Assembly (NCBI GenBank): GCA_027488335.1
Contig: JAIYBU010000206.1
Span: 1 to 59,519, forward strand
Reading direction: 5' to 3'
Origin: Cytophagaceae bacterium
GTDB lineage: Bacteria > Bacteroidota > Bacteroidia > Cytophagales > Spirosomataceae
Length of the DNA: 59,519 bases
Shown here piece by piece: positions 37,819 to 47,605 of this stretch. Position numbers and translations under genes: made by a program. Position 1 is the first letter of the stretch. Every line of letters begins with the position of its first letter. The notes below the pieces were generated by a model. It was not told where the DNA came from. It saw only the letters and a program-made list of their open reading frames with translations, and did no database searches.

Positions 37819-38934
37819 ATGTTTGTAAAAAAAAATAAAATTGATAAAATCAAGCTGTTCCAAGTAAAAGAAAATCAAGCTTACATACTGAGTGATGAAA
37901 CTTTAAGGGTATTTGATTCACAAATGTGTATGATTTATGAGAAATCTATCAATGCACCATTTGGTGGAGAATTTAATAATGATGAACATATATTTTTATG
38001 AGAGAAAAATCAAATTTTCGATATAAAATCAGAAAGTTATATCTCATCATTAGTAGATTCATGCTTGTATTTCAACACAAAAGAGATTGTATCAATATTA
38101 TATTCTGATGATTATACTCAATCTCAAATATGTTTGTATGACTTTTTAAATGCAAGTTTTATTTGGAAAACTGATTTATCACAAAATAATGATATGTTTC
38201 CTTTCTTTTGTGATGGTGATAAAATTATTGCTCATACAAAAAATAACAAAAGAACACTTAGTATAATTAATTATTTCACAGGTACTTCACTATGGATTTT
38301 TCATCTTTCAGATATAGGTCGTTGGTACAATGAATTTGACAAGAAATGGGAAGAAGGCAGAGTGGAACATTTTGTGGGTGTGGTAAATGAGGTTTTATGG
38401 GTGAATGTAGCAAGTGGAACAATAATTGGAATAAATGTAGAAACGGGAGAGTTAAAACATCTTTTTACTGAACCTAATAAAATAATAGGCATAGCCACAA
38501 AACCACATCAACAGTCGCCTCATTTTTGGTTAAATTATGATGAAAAGCGGAATATATTATTTGGTTTTCATTATGATGTGTTTGGTGAAATAGACTTAAA
38601 TAAGTCAGAACCAACACTTACCTTCTACATTTTAGAAGATTGCACGAAACATCAAACCTTTTGCCCAAATTTAGAAAGATACTGCTATGATGATAATTAT
38701 TTCTACTATTTAGATGCTTTTAATGGCAAAATTGGGATAATCAACAGAAATACAAAAAAATTAGATTGGGTTTACACCTTTCCCGAAGGTTCAACAATGG
38801 GTATTCTGATGAAGATTGAAGTTTCTAAAAACCATTTATTTGTTTTAGATAGTGGTGGAGTTTTGCACATTTTTGAGAAAGAAGAAATAGGGCGATGTTC
38901 CAAATTTGGGGATAAACATTTTAGAAGAAATTGA
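37819..38934 (+). pseudogene. Putative immunity protein 3, interrupted by an in-frame TGA and an IS1-type element
   Basis: The start MFVKKNKIDKIKLFQ runs 60 codons to a TGA at 37999-38001. The very next codons continue in the same frame through 38064 and on to 38934, with propeller-like repeats and the family ending VLDSGGVLHIFEKEE. This is a single nonsense mutation, not a frameshift. The last dozen or so residues come from the left end of the IS1-type element, which inserted almost exactly at the natural stop. If the stop is real, the third cassette has no full immunity protein; that is tolerable because its toxin also lacks a start. Confidence 0.8.
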
Positions 38935-39724
38935 GCATTAAAACAAAGTATTTCAAGCCAAAAAATCAATGATTAAAGAATAAAATTAAATCTTCACCAA
39001 TAAATATAGATTATTATGGCATCCTTAGAGCATTCGTGTTACAGATTTGGGGATGAGTCTATCAGATGCCCAAAATGTAGTGGGAGTACTGTAAAAAATG
39101 GCAAAATATTGGGTAAACAGCAGTATAAATGCAAAGAATGCAACAAAAGATTTCAGTTAGATTATACCTATAAGGCTTGTGAGCCAAACACCAGCCCCAA
39201 TATTGTTGCATTGATAAAAGAAGGCTGTGATTCGCTCAATAGCAAGGCTTTTAAGCATTTCGGCAAGCACTGTTTTAGTGCGTATTCGAAAAATTGCGGC
39301 AAAAATTGAGCAACCAACTATTGTAAAAGGAAAAGAATTTGAAGTCGATGAACTCCGAACATACATCAAAAAGAAAGATAAGCCTATTTGGATTGTATTG
39401 GCACTGGAGCGAAGCAGTAAAAAGATAGTGACTTTTACTATCGGTAGCCGTACTAATAAAACCTTAAATACAGTCATAAAAACCATAGAACTGGCTAAAC
39501 CAAAGAAAATTTTCACCGATAAACTCAAAAATTATCGGTATTTGATAAACAACAAAATCCATAATACTAAGCAGTATGGCACAAACCACGTTGAGCGTGC
39601 CAATTTAGATTTACGTAAGAATTTAAAAAGATTAAACCGAAAAACCATTTGTTTCAGCAAAAGTATCACCGTACTGACCGCTATTTTGAAAATATATTTT
39701 TGGTATTGAGATACCACCCTATTT
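38885..39724 (+). mobile_element. IS1-family insertion sequence
   Basis: Imperfect terminal inverted repeats start AAATAGGG on both ends (left 38885, right end read inward from 39724; then CGATGTTCCAA versus TGGTATCTCAA). The element is about 840 bp and contains an InsA-like zinc-ribbon and InsB-like DDE transposase. I find no target-site duplication: the flanks differ, which suggests a deletion or recombination next to it. Confidence 0.8.
39016..39709 (+). pseudogene. IS1-family transposase, split by a frameshift
   Basis: The first part (39016 onward) has the CPKCSG and CKECNKRF zinc ribbon followed by the start of a helix-turn-helix. After IKEGC the correct reading frame moves forward by one base near 39227 and continues IRSIARLLSISASTV, then the catalytic part (EVDELRTYIKKKDKPIWIVLALE), ending with NHVERANLDLRKNLKRL. 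Classical IS1 uses a -1 frameshift at an A-run. Here the needed shift is +1, with no slippery run at the join, so a disabling one-base mutation is more likely than programmed shifting. Confidence 0.75.
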
Positions 39725-39757
39725 AACAAACAAAACAACCGCAACAGCGGACCGTCT

Positions 39758-42700
39758 ATGCAAAGAATTATCCACCTTATAATCTTGTGTTTATCCACTT
39801 TTTTGTTGGCCTTTGGCGGTGATAATCCAGCCAAGACATCTAACGAAGTTTTCAAGCCCCACCACGATGGGAAGCATTTTTTCATTGCTCCCACCATAAC
39901 AATGGCACAACCCACCCAAGCCGATATTGAGTCGGCCATTGCCGATGCCCAAACACAGGGGCGTATCATAAAGATTACATCGGCTGGTTTTAGTATTCCT
40001 GCGGCCTTGAAAGAAATTACGAGTTTGCCCGTCACTTTCCGCAATCAGATTGATGGCTGGAACTACGATATTACAGTTTTTGCCATGACGTTTACTCCAC
40101 AAGGTTCAAAACTCAGTATTGGCTGTAAGTTCAATTTACCCAACAATCAAGCTATTTATTTTGGAGCAAATGACATTGCCACTTCGGGTAAGAATGGTTT
40201 TGTGGGAGAATTACCGATTTTAACAAGCACCCTAAGCGATTCCAAACAAGCTGAATTAGATGATACTGGCGGACTTTTGGGCGGAGAAACACAATTTTAT
40301 GAGGTATCAATTCCGAACTTCAATGATAAACTTAAAATGGGATTGAGTAAAGACACTAAACTCCATTTTGAGTGTGGTACTTTCAAGAAATTCACGCTTT
40401 CGGGTTATTTGAAATCATTTGATGTAGTCGAAAGAGAAAACAACGATGGTACGGGCATCAACGACGGCAAGCCTTTGATGCTGTTTTTCGGCACTAAAGA
40501 TGCCTTCGATTGGCAAGATATGTACTTCGAGGCAAGCGTTTCGAGGTCATTTCATCATGCTAATCTCAAAGAACTTGGGTTTAACTTTACGGCTTCCAAC
40601 AAAGCCATCATTGATTTGAGTAAAACACAAAACCCCGCCAATTTGCCAGCTTGTGTCAATGCTGATGGCTGGCAAGGAGTTTACTTTCCCACTTTCCAAG
40701 TTCGATTACCACAGTTTTTCAAACTTCGTAATGGCGTAACGCTGGCAAGCAGAACGGGCAAAAATCTGTTTATCGACAAAACAGGATTATTGGGTAACAT
40801 GACAGCTGAAAAAGTCTATGCACTCAACGAAGGCTACACCGATGAAGTGAATCAATTTGATATGTCGCTTGATTTACTGTCTTCTAATTTTGTGTGTAAT
40901 CAAGCACCCGTTGTTACGATGCTGGGTCGAATCCAATTAGGTAAATGTAGTTCGGCCAGCAATCAAGCTGATAAACTATTGTATTATAATGTCATCTACG
41001 ATAAAGTCCGAAATGGCTATTCTTTCTTGGTCAAAGAAAATGAATCGGGTAATTATAGCAGCAATTCGCTCACACTGGAAACGGGCTCTACCGTCAACTT
41101 TGGTATAAGTGGAAATTCGCTCGTGCTGAATGCAAAACTACCAAAGACTCCAATCATAACAACCGCTGCCGCAGCCTACAACAATAGTATTTGTAGTAAT
41201 TTTGAAACTACTTTAAGCCTGTCGGATTGTAGCACGGGAATGTTTAAATGGACAAGTCCAACGGGTGTAGGCAACGAAAATGTTAATCCGTTAACTATCA
41301 AACCCATCACCACACAAAGCAGCCAACAGATGGTTTATCAAGCGAACTGTTTTGATAAATATTGTATCAACGAAAACTCTAACGCCATTACTTTAACAGT
41401 ATATAATGGTTTGCCCGACTTAACGCTTAGTAGCGATAAATCGGTGATGTGTTCTTCTGAAACCGCTACTTTAACGGTAGGAAACGCCTGTGCAGGAAAA
41501 ATTAGTTGGAGTACACCCGAAAATGCTACTTTTTCGATTGATAACGTAAGTACTAAAGTAGTCGAATATCTTAGTTTAAGTGCTACACAAGATAAAGTAT
41601 ATAAAGTACGTTGCGAGTTAGGTGAATGTTACAGTAATCAAACCAATGAAGCGGTTCAGACGATTACCATCAAAAAAGCACCTGCAAAGCCTATTCTGAC
41701 AACACTTAATGCTGATAATTCAGCAAACCCCACTCATATAGTTTGTTCGGGAAATTCGATTATCATTAGTGGCTCATGCCCAGATGCTGGAGCTGTCTTT
41801 GCTTGGACTGCTGGGTTGAGTAGTACCGATACCAACCCCTACTATACTTTGACAACCAATGTTAGTAATCCCCAAAACAAAAACTATGTTTATCAAGCCA
41901 GTTGTACCAAAGATGGGTGTTCGAGTGTAGCTGACTTGACAGTAAAAGAGTCTCCGATTCCTAAGCCTACCCATTTCTTTGCCGTTCGGAATCCAATTGA
42001 AGCAGGAGGTTTGGTAGAAATAGCCGCATTAGGTTGTCCACAAGGCAGTTACGTTTGGAGTAATAATAAAACTGGTAAATGGAATGGTCAAAATGGCGAA
42101 ACTATACAAGAAATACTCAATCAACCAACTACCTATTCAGTTCGATGCGTAGTGAATGGTTGTTCATCGTTGGTAACCGACCCCATTACAGTACGTGTCC
42201 TTTCATGTGAAGAAGCTTATCCTGCCCCAAGTTTAATCGGAAGCATTGATGGTTTGAATGAAGTTTTGCCTAATAGTCCAGTAAAACTTTATGCCAGTGG
42301 TTGTGCTAATGCCTATGAATGGAGCAGTGGCATAATTTCTACAAATAATGACGGTGAAAGTACGATTATTACTGTAAATCCTGCCGAAACAACTGATTAC
42401 AAAGTAAGATGTAGAAAAGACGATGGGTGTCAATCTGCATGGAAATCTGGGGTTACTATTAAAGTGAAGTCTTGCGAAGAAGGCGTCGCTGCACCCAGTA
42501 TAATAGGAAGTATTGATAATTTGAATGATGTTACACCCAATACTGCTGTCAAATTATATGCGGCAGGATGTAGTAACCAATATGAATGGAGCAATGGTAT
42601 AGTATCTACCAAAAATGATGGTAACAGTACAATCATTACAGTTAATCCAAGCGAGACCACCAAATACAAAGTTCGTTGTAAAGTGGATGAAGGTTGCAAA

Positions 42701-44701
42701 TCTGGCTGGACTGGAGAATTTGAAGTGAGGGTGAAAACTTGCGAAGAAGGGGTGGCTGCACCAAGTATGATTGGCAGCATTGATAATCTGAATGATGTCA
42801 CACTCAATACTGCTGTCAAATTGTATGCGGCAGGATGTAGCAATCAATATGAATGGAGCAATGGTATTGTATCTACCAAAAATGATGGTAACAGTACAAT
42901 CATTACAGTTAAACCAAGCGAGACTACCAAATACAAAGTTCGTTGTAAAGTGGATGATGCTTGTAAGTCTGGATGGACAGGGGAATTTGAAGTAAGGGTG
43001 AAAACCTGTGAAGAAGGCGTTTCAGCTCCAAATACCATTGGTAGTGTTGATAATGTGAATGACATTGTTGCTAACACAAAAATTACACTATATGCCATGG
43101 GTTGTGGTAGTTTGGCTTATGAATGGAGCAATGGTGCTATCAGCAATGATGAAGGGAAAAACAATACAAGTATTATAGTGAGTCCATCATCTACCACAAC
43201 TTACAAGGTAAGATGTAAAAAAGACGAAGGTTGTAAATCTACATGGTCGGCAGAGTTTGTGGTGAGGGTAAAGGGGGAAACACCTTGTGCGACACCAGAT
43301 GCACCCGTTATTAGTGCAAATAAAAATACACTTACCTCAGACGATGATTCCGTAACCTTGACCGCTTCCAATTGTAGTGGAGATGTTAATTGGAGTAATG
43401 GTAGTGCAGGTAGCAAAATAACTATTTCAGCTGCTGCAAAATATTCAGCGACTTGTAAGGTTGATGGCTGTGTGAGTGTAAAAAGTAATGAAATTACAAT
43501 TACAAAAGATGGGTGTACGACGCCTGCTGCTCCAGTAATCACAATTAACCAGACTAATGGAGTTTTAAAAGTAGTTGGTTGTACTGGAGGTACTTTATTA
43601 TGGAATACTGGTATCCAAACTGAAAGTATAACTCCTATTGAATCGGGGACATATACTGTCACATGTACAATTAAAAATAATTGTGGTTCTGATAAAAGTT
43701 CGGCTACATTTGTTTTTTCTGCCCCACCAAGTACTTGTTCTTCCTCAATTCCAAGTATTTCCGCTTCTGTTACCATTAATTTAGGTGAAACAACAACTAT
43801 TACAGCAAGTGGATGTAGTGGTAGCATTTCGTGGTCAAATGGTGAAACTAATAATCAAATTAGTGTGTCTCCCACTAAAACAACGCTCTATCGAGCTGTC
43901 TGTAAAGAAGGAAAATGTAGTGCGTCAGCGTCTGAACTTATAAGTGTGTTTGTTCGATGTACCAAACCAGATATCAAGGTAAATGCAAAGGAAATTTGTA
44001 TAGGTAAATCCGTAACCCTAACTGCTGATTGCTCTGAGGAAGTTATTTGGAACAATAATAGTACAAGCAAAAGTATCAATGTAAGCCCAAAAATCAAAAC
44101 TTTTTATAGTGCCCAATGTAAAGGTAAGGACTGTGCAATTAGTGAGTCAAGTGGACAAGAAGTAACTGTACTGTCTTCTGAATTTATTCCCTCTCCGACA
44201 ATTACAATTATAGGAGCCAAGGAAAAAGTCGATAATTCTTACGGTGTGGTTTTAGGAACTTCTGTGAATGTTTCAGCTTCTTGCCCTAATGGTTACGAAT
44301 TTGAATGGACTGAAAAACCTCAGTCTTTTTTAGGTGGAGATATTACACTTACCAATCATGCTAAATTTAGTGCTAAATGCAAAAAAGGCGATTGTTCAAG
44401 CAATATAGTTACTAAGTATGTTCAGTTATTTAAATTAATTAAATATAGAGATGAACGTTGGTGGTATTCTGATAATGTGAAATGTGATTGGGCAACAAAC
44501 AATGAATTCTATACGCCAATAGATTGTCAATTAAAAGATAAGTGCAATGATTTTTCTGGGGGAATGTTTACTCGGTTGTATATTGGTGTGTTTGACTCCA
44601 CATTTGGATATTGGTATAAACTTCATGATACGTACACAGACAAAAAGTACAAAGTTAAAATAAAGAGTGGAAATGTTGTAGATATAAAAGAGTGTGATTA
44701 A
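39758..44701 (+). CDS. Large secreted repeat protein with cysteine-rich Ig-like domains
   Basis: A 1647-residue protein with a signal peptide (MQRIIHLIILCLSTFLLAFG). The N-terminal 400 residues form a domain I do not recognise. Then come many Ig-like repeats with conserved Cys and Trp (pattern GCxxxxEWSNG..STIITVNPSETTKYKVRC), the same style as the repeats in the giant toxin. Four units near residues 817-1172 are 89 residues long and very alike. The C-terminal about 90 residues (DERWWYSDNVKCDWATN and onward) form a separate small domain of unknown type. No T9SS sorting tail is visible. It may be a second surface or effector protein related to the toxin scaffold. Confidence 0.75.
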   Translation: MQRIIHLIILCLSTFLLAFGGDNPAKTSNEVFKPHHDGKHFFIAPTITMAQPTQADIESAIADAQTQGRIIKITSAGFSIPAALKEITSLPVTFRNQIDGWNYDITVFAMTFTPQGSKLSIGCKFNLPNNQAIYFGANDIATSGKNGFVGELPILTSTLSDSKQAELDDTGGLLGGETQFYEVSIPNFNDKLKMGLSKDTKLHFECGTFKKFTLSGYLKSFDVVERENNDGTGINDGKPLMLFFGTKDAFDWQDMYFEASVSRSFHHANLKELGFNFTASNKAIIDLSKTQNPANLPACVNADGWQGVYFPTFQVRLPQFFKLRNGVTLASRTGKNLFIDKTGLLGNMTAEKVYALNEGYTDEVNQFDMSLDLLSSNFVCNQAPVVTMLGRIQLGKCSSASNQADKLLYYNVIYDKVRNGYSFLVKENESGNYSSNSLTLETGSTVNFGISGNSLVLNAKLPKTPIITTAAAAYNNSICSNFETTLSLSDCSTGMFKWTSPTGVGNENVNPLTIKPITTQSSQQMVYQANCFDKYCINENSNAITLTVYNGLPDLTLSSDKSVMCSSETATLTVGNACAGKISWSTPENATFSIDNVSTKVVEYLSLSATQDKVYKVRCELGECYSNQTNEAVQTITIKKAPAKPILTTLNADNSANPTHIVCSGNSIIISGSCPDAGAVFAWTAGLSSTDTNPYYTLTTNVSNPQNKNYVYQASCTKDGCSSVADLTVKESPIPKPTHFFAVRNPIEAGGLVEIAALGCPQGSYVWSNNKTGKWNGQNGETIQEILNQPTTYSVRCVVNGCSSLVTDPITVRVLSCEEAYPAPSLIGSIDGLNEVLPNSPVKLYASGCANAYEWSSGIISTNNDGESTIITVNPAETTDYKVRCRKDDGCQSAWKSGVTIKVKSCEEGVAAPSIIGSIDNLNDVTPNTAVKLYAAGCSNQYEWSNGIVSTKNDGNSTIITVNPSETTKYKVRCKVDEGCKSGWTGEFEVRVKTCEEGVAAPSMIGSIDNLNDVTLNTAVKLYAAGCSNQYEWSNGIVSTKNDGNSTIITVKPSETTKYKVRCKVDDACKSGWTGEFEVRVKTCEEGVSAPNTIGSVDNVNDIVANTKITLYAMGCGSLAYEWSNGAISNDEGKNNTSIIVSPSSTTTYKVRCKKDEGCKSTWSAEFVVRVKGETPCATPDAPVISANKNTLTSDDDSVTLTASNCSGDVNWSNGSAGSKITISAAAKYSATCKVDGCVSVKSNEITITKDGCTTPAAPVITINQTNGVLKVVGCTGGTLLWNTGIQTESITPIESGTYTVTCTIKNNCGSDKSSATFVFSAPPSTCSSSIPSISASVTINLGETTTITASGCSGSISWSNGETNNQISVSPTKTTLYRAVCKEGKCSASASELISVFVRCTKPDIKVNAKEICIGKSVTLTADCSEEVIWNNNSTSKSINVSPKIKTFYSAQCKGKDCAISESSGQEVTVLSSEFIPSPTITIIGAKEKVDNSYGVVLGTSVNVSASCPNGYEFEWTEKPQSFLGGDITLTNHAKFSAKCKKGDCSSNIVTKYVQLFKLIKYRDERWWYSDNVKCDWATNNEFYTPIDCQLKDKCNDFSGGMFTRLYIGVFDSTFGYWYKLHDTYTDKKYKVKIKSGNVVDIKECD
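42206..43273 (+). repeat. Four tandem 267-bp units (89 residues each)
   Basis: Units start at 42206, 42473, 42740 and 43007, each at the conserved CEE codons. The spacing between starts is exactly 267 bases. The two middle units are nearly identical in DNA, pointing to recent duplication or gene conversion. Confidence 0.9.
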
Positions 44702-44785
44702 ACACAAGTGTAATATTTATCTTTTAATAATCTGATGATGCTAAAACTAAATATTTTTTGTTTCTATAAAATGGTATTTTGGTCT

Positions 44786-44813
44786 GGTTCAGAAAGTCGT
44801 AGCTTTTTGAACC
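44786..44813 (+). terminator. Hairpin after the repeat-protein gene
   Basis: GGTTCAGAAAG and CTTTTTGAACC pair around a short loop. It lies 85 bases after the stop codon and no strong T-run follows, so terminator function is only likely. The rest of 44702-44977 shows no gene. Confidence 0.5.
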
Positions 44814-44977
44814 ATTAATCTTAAACCTCTTAAAGTTTCCATTATGCTAAACACCATAGTTCAAAAAGTAGGTCTATAATCAAATCTGAATCTAAGTTTA
44901 TGAAACCACCTTTTTGAGCTATTTTAAAATTGGGAAAATGTGGCAAAAAATAGTTATAACGTTAAAGTGTGTGGCGG

Positions 44978-45175
44978 CTATACTGAACCACCATATTCAG
45001 AGTAAATTAGTTCTTCGTCAGCCGTACTTTTGATTGACATAAATTTAGAATTTACAACAATGAATTTCCCATTCTCAACAATTTCACTTTCATGTCCTTT
45101 GCCATTTGAGAAAATTGCAACTTCCCCCAACGTCTTCCACTCAACCTCAACGCCTTCTAATAATTTATCACTCAT
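44978..45175 (-). pseudogene. hsdS: Truncated type I restriction specificity subunit (hsdS)
   Basis: Only the first 65 residues remain ([20 protein letters not shown], then FSNGKGHESEIVENGKFIVV), which is the start of an HsdS target recognition domain. The frame then stops. A normal HsdS has about 400 residues with two recognition domains. It overlaps the end of hsdM by four bases (ATGA), as in intact type I operons. No hsdR is present in the window. Confidence 0.85.
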
Positions 45176-46718
45176 GGTTCAATTTCATTTATAATAGCAT
45201 CAATACTTTCACGTAACGAATTTATTTTCTCTACGGTTTTGGCAATCTCGGCGTTCAGTTGTATAATATCAACTTTCTCACGGTTATCCTTATCTTCTAC
45301 GTAGGAGCTTACCGAAAGATTATAATCATTTCCGACAATGAGCTGATTATTAACCGATTTCGCTACGTGTTCAACATCTTCTTTGGTATCGAAGATTTCC
45401 ATAATTCGCTCAATGTGTTTATCTTCAAGAAGATTATTATTAGTAGCTTTCTTAAAGAAATCTTCGCCACTTACATTAATAAACTGCGTTTTGGTATCGG
45501 GCTTATGCTTTGAAAGCACCAGAATCGTAACGGTAATACTCGTACCATAGAAACGATTGGGAGCTAACGAAATAACGGTCTCTTCGTAGTTATTATCAAC
45601 CAAATATTTTCTAATTTTTTGTTTAGCCCCACCACGGTAAAAAATACCTGGAAAACAAACCAAAGCCGCCCTTCCTTTACTCGATAGATAACTTAGGGCG
45701 TGAAGCACAAAAGCAAAATCGGCTTTTGATTTAGGAGCAAGTACCCCAGCAGGAGCAAAACGGTCGTCGTTAATAAGCGTAGGGTCGTCATCGCCAATCC
45801 ACGGTATTGAGTAAGGTGGATTAGAAACAATGGCATCAAAAGGTTTATCATCGCCAAAATGTGGGTCGGTAAGCGTATTACCGAGGGCAATATTAAACTT
45901 GTCGTAGTTTACGTTGTGCAAAAACATATTCATACGAGCAAGGTTGTAGGTCGTATGATTTATTTCTTGCCCAAAGAATCCTTCTTCAATAATATGGTTG
46001 TCAAAGTGTTTTTTTGCTTGCAACAATAACGAACCCGAACCAGCGGCAGGGTCGTATATTTTATTGACGGTGGTCTGCTTGTGCATGGCCAGTTGTGCAA
46101 TCAACTTCGATACACTTTGAGGCGTAAAAAACTCACCGACCGATTTACCCGCATTGGCGGCATAGTTCGAAATAAGAAACTCATAAGCATCACCAAATAG
46201 GTCGATTTCGCTATCTTCAAAATTCCCAAAACTCAGCTCCGATACCCCTTTTATCACGGCGGCTAAACGGCTATTTTTGGCTTCAACGGTATTGCCAAGA
46301 CGAGTGCTGGTTGTATCAAAATCAGCAAACAATCCTTTTATGTCTTCTTCCGATGGATACCCATTTGCTGAACTTTAGATGGCATCAAAAATGGCTTTTA
46401 AATCGGTATTTAGATTGTGTTAGTATTGGCAGTTTTGGCAACGTTTACAAAAAGTTGGCTTGGATAGATAAAATAACCTTTCGTTTTGATAGCATCATCT
46501 TTTATTTCGGGCGAAATTACTTCATCAGATAAACTGGCATAGTTGATACTTTCATCTCCACCTTCAATGTAATTGGTGAAATTTTCACTAATAAATCGAT
46601 AGAACAGCGTTCCCAAAACAAACTGTTTAAAATCCCATCCATCCACCGAGCCACGCACATCGTTGGCTATTTTCCATATTTTAGCTTGTAATTCTGCTCT
46701 TTGTGCTGTACTTGTCAT
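45172..46718 (-). pseudogene. hsdM: Type I restriction modification methylase, frameshift and nonsense (hsdM)
   Basis: The N-terminal part (MTSTAQRAELQAKIWKIAND) matches HsdM_N. At about 46410-46430 the frame shifts by one base (the NLNTDLKAIFDAI segment lies in another frame), and a TAA then replaces the codon expected before [14 protein letters not shown]. The main domain is intact in the third part, with the SAM-binding DPAAGSGSL and the N6-adenine methylase motif SNPPY. Two lesions plus a truncated HsdS and no HsdR mean the system is dead. Confidence 0.88.
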
Positions 46719-46859
46719 TCTTTTTTAAATAGTTTCGGGGTTTCCTTTTATGTATTTCGACAATATCAGAATTAATCAAGTCATTGATACTGCCTGTTTG
46801 AAATTCATTGGCAAAGATAAATTCAATATTCTACCTATCTCATTTTTCAACGTAAAATG

Positions 46860-46884
46860 ATTGGATTATACTTTATAATCCAAT
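46860..46884 (-). terminator. Hairpin at the 3' end of the integrase relic
   Basis: A perfect 11-bp palindrome (ATTGGATTATA and TATAATCCAAT) with a 3-base loop includes the stop codon of the minus-strand integrase fragment. The T-run after it is weak. Confidence 0.5.
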
Positions 46885-47345
46885 TTTGGAATGGAATTAA
46901 CAGCACGCTTTTTCAATTCTTCAGATACTCTCACATACTTTGTTGTATGTAAGAGGCTCGAATGACCTAATAAATTAGATATTGTATATATAACTGTTTC
47001 GCAAGACGCAAGTAACGTTCCAAATTTATGCCTTGCACAATGAAATGCAAGGTATTTCTCAATTCCAGCTTTAATAGCCCAATTTTTAAGTACCTTATTT
47101 ACACCATTAGTAGATGGTAGGTAGAAAATAAATTCATTATCTTTTTTAGTAAGTAACTGATGTTGAGCATTCATATTTAATTCTATCGACAATTTGCCAG
47201 ACTTTTTTGAACTTGTTTGAATTTTTGATTGGCTAAAGAATAAAGTATTATTTATGAGGTTTTTCCATCTAAGATGTTTTAAAATACCCTTCTCGAGTAG
47301 CAGCTATAATTACCTTCTTAAACCATGAGATATAAGCATAAGCTA
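46866..47345 (-). pseudogene. Degraded tyrosine integrase, catalytic half only
   Basis: The readable frame begins without a start codon near 47345 (VIIAATREGILKHLRWKNL, holding the first catalytic arginine) and continues to FHCARHKFGTLLA (HxxR) and GHSSLLHTTKYV (tyrosine). It is clearly related to the integrase at 9934-11016 (shared FHCARH-FGTLLA and KRAVNSIP segments). The N-terminal arm and core-binding domains are missing. It lies just left of the second att-like core, in the same orientation as the first integrase and its core. Confidence 0.82.
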
Positions 47346-47443
47346 TATTTTCAGAAGTTTTTTTTTATTTTTACTTTTTTTTTAGGTTTCCAAATCTTGA
47401 CTTAACATAACTTATTAATAATCAGCGTTTTACAAAAATAGTA

Positions 47444-47467
47444 TAATTCCCGTTCTAGGTACTATTT
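47444..47467. other. Second copy of the putative att core
   Basis: Matches 11175-11198 at 22 of 24 positions. It marks the right edge of the accessory region: housekeeping-type genes begin 140 bases further on. A further similar word, TTAATAATCA with a following TTTTACA, lies left of this core (about 47415-47433) but right of the first core (about 11246-11265). Confidence 0.5.
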
Positions 47468-47508
47468 AAAAGTCTAAAATACTAATTATTGTATTTTAGA
47501 CTTTTTTT
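47468..47508 (+). terminator. Strong terminator next to second att core
   Basis: A perfect 15-bp stem (47468-47482 with 47491-47505), an 8-base loop and a run of T. The first att core also has a terminator just to its right. Confidence 0.85.
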
Positions 47509-47605
47509 ATGTCTGATTTTTCATTTATATTTTTTCGACACTTAAGAATTCTCTATTACTCAAAATCAATATACCAATCAACAGATTCTAAATTATGAAA
47601 TAAAT

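Noticed and set aside
39227..39310. Programmed frameshift making an active IS1 transposase
   Set aside because: The join needs a +1 shift, whereas IS1 uses -1, and no slippery run is present at the join.
42206..43273. CRISPR array
   Set aside because: The repeats are 267 bases long, in frame and inside a coding region; no short repeat with unique spacers was seen anywhere in the window.
45172..46718. Working type I restriction system
   Set aside because: hsdM has a frameshift and a stop, hsdS is cut to 65 residues and hsdR is missing.
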